A stretch of DNA of 47,416 nt from an uncultured Lachnoanaerobaculum sp. (GTDB taxonomy: Bacteria; Bacillota; Clostridia; Lachnospirales; Lachnospiraceae): NCBI GenBank assembly GCA_937925515.1, contig CALALP010000019.1, forward strand, positions 1-47,416. Direction: 5' to 3'. The notes below the pieces were generated by a model, which had not been told where the DNA came from, made no database searches, and saw nothing but the letters and a program-made list of their open reading frames with translations. Positions 43,860-47,416 of this stretch are shown one piece after another. The translations under genes and the position numbers were made by a program. Each line of letters begins with the position of its first letter. Position 1 is the first letter of the stretch.

Positions 43860-44798
43860 ATGCCAATTAAAATACAAAAAGATTTACCGGCTAGAGCAAT
43901 ACTTGAATCTGAGAATATATTTGTAATGGACGAGCATAGAGCAAGGACTCAGGATATAAGACCACTTCAAATAATTATTTTAAATTTAATGCCTGTCAAA
44001 GAAGAAACTGAAACACAACTTTTGAGAGCATTGTCAAATACGCCCTTACAAGTAGATATTACATTTCTTATGCTTGAATCACATAAGAGTAAAAATACAA
44101 GCCAAAGTCATCTGAATAAATTTTATATTTATTTTGATGATATAGAGCCTTTAAGATATGACGGAATGATTATTACAGGTGCACCTGTGGAAAATTATGA
44201 ATTTGAGGAAGTAAATTATTGGAAAGAACTTTGTAAAATAATGGAATGGAGCAAAACTCATGTAACTTCTACATTTCATATATGTTGGGGAGCACAGGCA
44301 GGTCTTTATTACCACTATGGAATTAAAAAACATAGAATGAAAGATAAATTATCAGGAATTTATAAGCATAAGGTACTTGATAGAAGTATTCCAATAAATA
44401 GAAGTTTAGATGATTATATAAACTGTCCTCATTCAAGATATACTTCAGTTAAAGAAGAGGATATTTTAGCTTGTGAGGACCTTGAACTTATTATAAAGTC
44501 GGATATTGCAGGGGCTTTGCTTGTAATGAATAAAGACGGCAGCAGATTTTTTATACAAGGTCATCCGGAATACGATAGAATGACTCTTGCCATGGAGTAT
44601 ATAAGAGATGTGAAAAAAAATCTTAATCCTAAATTGCCTATTAATTATTATGAAAATGATGACCCAAGAAACACGCCTATACTATCATGGAGAAACTTTT
44701 CAAATACTCTGTATGCAAACTGGTTAAACTTCTATGTATATCAGAATACACCTTATGAATTAATGGTAGATTTATCTTTTGAAAGTTCTTATTTATAG
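43860..44798 (+). CDS. metAA: Homoserine O-acetyltransferase (MetA type)
   Basis: 312 aa. It acylates homoserine, the first step of methionine synthesis. The catalytic Cys142 lies in HICWGAQAGLYYHYG, and the GHPEYD His/Glu triad region is present. Residue 111 is Glu (TGAPVE) where E. coli has Gly; in the B. cereus enzyme Glu111 makes the enzyme prefer acetyl-CoA over succinyl-CoA, so acetylation is predicted. AGGGGGT lies upstream. No SAM riboswitch or T-box is seen before it; it follows the ligase by 19 bases. Confidence 0.94.
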   Translation: MPIKIQKDLPARAILESENIFVMDEHRARTQDIRPLQIIILNLMPVKEETETQLLRALSNTPLQVDITFLMLESHKSKNTSQSHLNKFYIYFDDIEPLRYDGMIITGAPVENYEFEEVNYWKELCKIMEWSKTHVTSTFHICWGAQAGLYYHYGIKKHRMKDKLSGIYKHKVLDRSIPINRSLDDYINCPHSRYTSVKEEDILACEDLELIIKSDIAGALLVMNKDGSRFFIQGHPEYDRMTLAMEYIRDVKKNLNPKLPINYYENDDPRNTPILSWRNFSNTLYANWLNFYVYQNTPYELMVDLSFESSYL

Positions 44799-44951
44799 AA
44801 AATTGATAAATTTTAAACTCTGTTTTTTAAAATTTTATTTATATTTAATTTTTGTATTATTTAGATACTAATTAATGACATATTTGGGGATAGAAAAAGA
44901 GCATTTTTATATAAGAAATATACAAAAAATATATTGAAAATGTGATAAAGC

Positions 44952-44968
44952 TTGATAGATACTATCAA
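44952..44968 (+). promoter_or_regulatory. Palindromic operator candidate
   Basis: Perfect 7-bp arms around ATA, 11 bases upstream of the -35. A matching half-site (CTATCAAG) occurs just after the transcription start, as expected for a regulator with two contacts. Confidence 0.55.
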
Positions 44969-44979
44969 ATATAGGTTTA

Positions 44980-45008
44980 TTGAATTTGAATTTTCTTTAT
45001 GATATAAT
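44980..45008 (+). promoter_or_regulatory. Promoter of the EIIC_2-panE operon
   Basis: TTGAAT (44980-44985), 17 bases, TATAAT (45003-45008). Confidence 0.7.
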
Positions 45009-45166
45009 GTTAAAAAATAATCTATCAAGTGGTATCGCACTAAGAATTTAGTTTATTCATACAAATTATAAAGCTGTTAGGTTGTAAAATTTAGGCATAA
45101 GTTTTTTAATAACAGAGTAGTATTGCTAAAAAGGTTAGTGTAAGATTCCATAATCAAGGAGGAATT

Positions 45167-46267
45167 ATGAGTGAAAAAGCAAATGATAAATTGACCGTCA
45201 AGGCGTTTATCAACAAAGTTTTAGCAGGTACTGCAACAGGAGTTATTGTTAGCCTTATCGCAAATGCTATTATAGGTTCTTTATTAAAATCCTTAGGTCA
45301 AAATAATAAGTTCTTAATGGATTTTTATTATATTGTACGCAATATGCAGTTCTTGTCTCCTGTTTTAATGGGTGTTCTTATTGGTTTACAGTTTAATCTA
45401 AATGGTATGCAGTCTGTACTTGTAGGTGCGGCAACTTATCTTGGTTCAGGTGCTTATAAAATAGCAGGCGAGGCTAATGAGATTGCAACAGGTGCAGGTA
45501 GTGTTACAATGGCAGGTATAGGCGACCTTATAAACATTATGCTTACTGCCTCACTTGCAGTTTTAGTAATTCTTTGGATTGGAAATAAACTTGGTTCACT
45601 TACAATTATACTTTTACCGATTATAGTAGGTGGTGGTGTAGGTTTAGTAGGTTACTATACATTACCATTTGTATCACAAATTACAAAGTACATAGGTGCA
45701 GGAATCAATAGCTTTACTGTATTACAACCTTTACTTATGTGTATTTTAATAGCTATTTCTTTCTCATTACTTATTATTTCACCTATCTCAACAGTTGCGA
45801 TAGGTATTGCAATAGGAGTTGTAGGACTTGGTGCAGGTGCGGCAAATATTGGTGTTACAGCTTGTACAGCAGTTTTAGTTATTTCATCATTAAAGATTAA
45901 CAAGGGTGGAATTACTTTAGGTATTGCACTTGGTGGTATGAAAATGATGATGCCGAACCTTGTAAATTACCCGATAATTGCAGTTCCGGTTGCATTAAAT
46001 GCAGCTTTATGTGGTATTGCAGTTCGTATTTTCAATATACTTGGAACACCTCAAAGTGCAGGTTTTGGTGTTGTAGGTCTTGTAGGGCCTATCACTGCTT
46101 ATGGAGAGGGAATCAAGGCAGGGGCATCTTCTCCGGCACTTATACTTGGAATTGTAATGACTTTCTTAGTAATTCCTGTTGCAGGTGCGATATTATTTGA
46201 TTTCTTATGCCGTAAGGTATTTAAGTTATATGAGATTGAGGCATTCCGTTTTATGGGTGTTCAATAA
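45167..46267 (+). CDS. PTS_EIIC_2/PfoR-family membrane permease
   Basis: 366 aa with about nine to ten membrane helices, rich in Gly and Ala. The pattern (LAGTATGVIVSLIANAIIG, GVVGLVGPITAYGEG) fits the PTS_EIIC_2 family, once called PfoR. No EIIA or EIIB domain and no HPr-related gene are nearby, so PTS-driven sugar transport is unproven. It is followed by a ketopantoate reductase-like gene, suggesting transport of a hydroxy or keto acid or a pantothenate precursor. AAGGAGG lies upstream. Confidence 0.82.
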   Translation: MSEKANDKLTVKAFINKVLAGTATGVIVSLIANAIIGSLLKSLGQNNKFLMDFYYIVRNMQFLSPVLMGVLIGLQFNLNGMQSVLVGAATYLGSGAYKIAGEANEIATGAGSVTMAGIGDLINIMLTASLAVLVILWIGNKLGSLTIILLPIIVGGGVGLVGYYTLPFVSQITKYIGAGINSFTVLQPLLMCILIAISFSLLIISPISTVAIGIAIGVVGLGAGAANIGVTACTAVLVISSLKINKGGITLGIALGGMKMMMPNLVNYPIIAVPVALNAALCGIAVRIFNILGTPQSAGFGVVGLVGPITAYGEGIKAGASSPALILGIVMTFLVIPVAGAILFDFLCRKVFKLYEIEAFRFMGVQ

Positions 46268-46275
46268 ATTTAGGC

Positions 46276-46312
46276 TTGCCTGTATTTTCGTTAGTTACGA
46301 AAGTGCAGGCAA
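46276..46312 (+). terminator. Hairpin between the permease and panE-like genes
   Basis: TTGCCTG (46276-46282) pairs with CAGGCAA (46306-46312); TTTCGT/ACGAAA forms an inner stem. With only a weak T run (CATTTT), it may be a partial terminator that lowers panE expression. Confidence 0.55.
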
Positions 46313-46351
46313 CATTTTAGAGATAATAAAATATTATAAGGAGGTTTTTTT

Positions 46352-47287
46352 ATGAAGATAGCGATTGCAGGAGCAGGTGCAATGGGTGGTCGTTTTGGAT
46401 ATATGCTTAAAAAATCCGGTCAGGAAGTTATACTTATTGATAACTGGAAAGAGCATGTTGACAAAATTAACCAAAATGGTCTTATTGTTGATAATGACGG
46501 AACAGAGGAAGTTATACCTTTTGAGGCATATTCATCTAAGGAAGTAAAAGGTAAAGCTGATATAATTATTTTATTTGTTAAAGCAATGCAACTTCCTAGC
46601 ATGCTCTCAGATATAAAGACTTTAATTGATGACAACACAAAGGTTATTTGTTTATTAAACGGTTTAGGACATGTGGAAACCATGGAAGAATATCTACCTA
46701 AGAAGAATATATTTATAGGTGTTACAATGTGGACAGCAGGTATAGTAGGACCGGGACATATACATATTTCAGGCGACGGTGGAATTGAATTACAAAATAT
46801 AGAAAAGGGCGAGCAAGAGGCAGGCAAGGAGATTGTAGAAATATTTAGTAAGGCAGGCTTAAAGGCAAAATACAGTGAGAATGTACTTGGTTCTATTTGG
46901 AAAAAAGCTTGTGTAAATGGAGCATTAAACGGTCTTTGTGCAGTTCTTGATTGTAATTTACATCAGTTTGGACAAATTCCCGAGGTACATGATGTGGTAG
47001 TTAAGATTGTTGATGAGTTTGCAGCACTTGCTAAGGCATCAGTAGATGTAACCCTAGATAAAGACGCTACAATAGCTCTTATTGAAAGTACTTATGACCC
47101 TGAAAAGCAAGGTAAGCATTATCCGTCAATGCACCAAGATTTGGTAAGAAATCATAGACCGACAGAAATTGACTATATCAATGGATATGTTGCCAGAAAT
47201 TCAAAGAAATATAATCTTAATGCTCCATATTGTGAGCTTATTACTACACTTGTGCATGGAAAAGAAAAGATACTTGGTATAATTTAG
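46352..47287 (+). CDS. panE: Ketopantoate reductase-family protein
   Basis: 311 aa. The N-terminal Rossmann motif GAGAMG (7-12) binds NADP; LFVKAMQ, LLNGLGH and the catalytic Lys region SIWKKACVNGALNGLCAV follow the PanE/ApbA pattern. It may reduce 2-dehydropantoate to pantoate for CoA synthesis, or another 2-keto acid, since members of this family vary and no panB/panC is nearby. AAGGAGGT precedes the ATG. Downstream of the EIIC_2 permease across a weak hairpin. Confidence 0.85.
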   Translation: MKIAIAGAGAMGGRFGYMLKKSGQEVILIDNWKEHVDKINQNGLIVDNDGTEEVIPFEAYSSKEVKGKADIIILFVKAMQLPSMLSDIKTLIDDNTKVICLLNGLGHVETMEEYLPKKNIFIGVTMWTAGIVGPGHIHISGDGGIELQNIEKGEQEAGKEIVEIFSKAGLKAKYSENVLGSIWKKACVNGALNGLCAVLDCNLHQFGQIPEVHDVVVKIVDEFAALAKASVDVTLDKDATIALIESTYDPEKQGKHYPSMHQDLVRNHRPTEIDYINGYVARNSKKYNLNAPYCELITTLVHGKEKILGII

Positions 47288-47301
47288 ATTGGTAATATAT
47301 A

Positions 47302-47416
47302 AGGGCGTTGCAAAACTAGTTTTACTAATAATTAACTTCATTGTTCTCTATTGGAAAGCAAAAAAAGTTATATTTATTAATTACTATATATGGGATTTGT
47401 CCCCCTACGGGGGACA
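47302..47416 (+). mobile_element. MITE-like interspersed repeat, copy B (cut by window end)
   Basis: Starts AGGGCGTTGCAAAACTAGT and matches the minus strand of copy A over about 115 bases. It ends in TGGGATTTGTCCCCC (47391-47405) and the first 8 bases of the right arm. The opposite end is beyond the window. No ORF. Confidence 0.65.

Larger units (their letters stand above)
44799..45166 (+). other. 368-base regulatory region upstream of the EIIC_2 permease
   Basis: AT-rich, no ORF. It holds the palindrome TTGATAG-ATA-CTATCAA (44952-44968), the promoter at 44980-45008 and a leader of about 150 bases that contains a further CTATCAAG half-site near 45023. No riboswitch structure is recognised. 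Confidence 0.6.

Noticed and set aside
45020..45040. T-box-like sequence AAGTGGTATCGCAC before the permease
   Set aside because: It lies only about 15 bases after the promoter -10, no specifier stem or terminator is present, and the downstream gene is not a tRNA synthetase or amino acid gene.

Overview
The window is low-GC Gram-positive DNA. It has strong AGGAGG-type ribosome binding sites, TTGACA/TATAAT promoters, choline-binding-like wall repeats, OmpR-type two-component pairs, a DUF4317 protein and a pyrophosphate-type phosphofructokinase. Gene content and codon use point to an anaerobic clostridium of the Lachnospiraceae type (Lachnoanaerobaculum-like). That placement is inference from protein style, not from a 16S gene. 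No rRNA, tRNA, CRISPR array, transposase gene or prophage was seen. Nearly all genes are on the plus strand; the four minus-strand genes are a surface protein, a TetR regulator, an Rrf2 regulator and an XRE regulator.

Layout. 1-2.0 kb: minus-strand secreted wall-binding protein. 2.2-6.95 kb: str operon (rpsL, rpsG, fusA, tuf) with a consensus promoter, an internal tuf promoter and a terminator. 7.0-9.4 kb: TetR regulator with a palindromic operator, then an ABC exporter whose ATPase is split by an in-frame stop, plus a small membrane protein. 9.4-13.5 kb: GNAT acetyltransferase, a second TetR regulator and a large membrane-anchored protein of unknown function; the last two diverge across a region with a 19-bp direct repeat and a LexA-like box. 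13.6-17.9 kb: murA, then metK followed immediately by a two-component system. 17.97-18.14 kb: a MITE-like repeat with a perfect 15-bp hairpin; an inverted second copy runs off the right end of the window.

18.2-26.8 kb: Rrf2 (IscR-like) regulator diverging from a long tightly packed operon: response regulator, histidine kinase, an 806-aa secreted/membrane protein, ABC ATPase, ABC permease, a membrane-anchored double zinc-ribbon protein and a TPM-domain protein. This looks like one envelope-related machine whose job is not known. 26.8-28.8 kb: pepT and an SDR reductase. 29.0-31.1 kb: NlpC/P60 wall hydrolase, then a barnase-like RNase carrying a lipoprotein signal, followed by its barstar inhibitor. 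31.1-36.2 kb: recJ, glyA, apt and a MATE exporter. 36.3-39.3 kb: small XRE protein, DUF4317 protein, PPi-dependent phosphofructokinase and an ArsC/Spx-like protein.

39.4-40.3 kb: an Rpn-family nuclease with a strong internal ribosome binding site and in-frame ATG ahead of its C-terminal domain, matching the known Rpn/RpnS intragenic toxin-antitoxin design. 40.4-44.8 kb: XRE regulator, RluF-type pseudouridine synthase, a divergent NAD-dependent DNA ligase, and MetA with Glu111 (predicted acetyl specificity). 45.2-47.3 kb: a PfoR/EIIC_2-type permease without other PTS parts, next to a ketopantoate reductase.

The most interesting items are the Rpn intragenic gene, the lipoprotein barnase-barstar pair, the 18.7-26.8 kb envelope operon, the MITE-like hairpin repeat and the stop codon inside the ABC ATPase. 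All calls come from reading the sequence; no database search was run.
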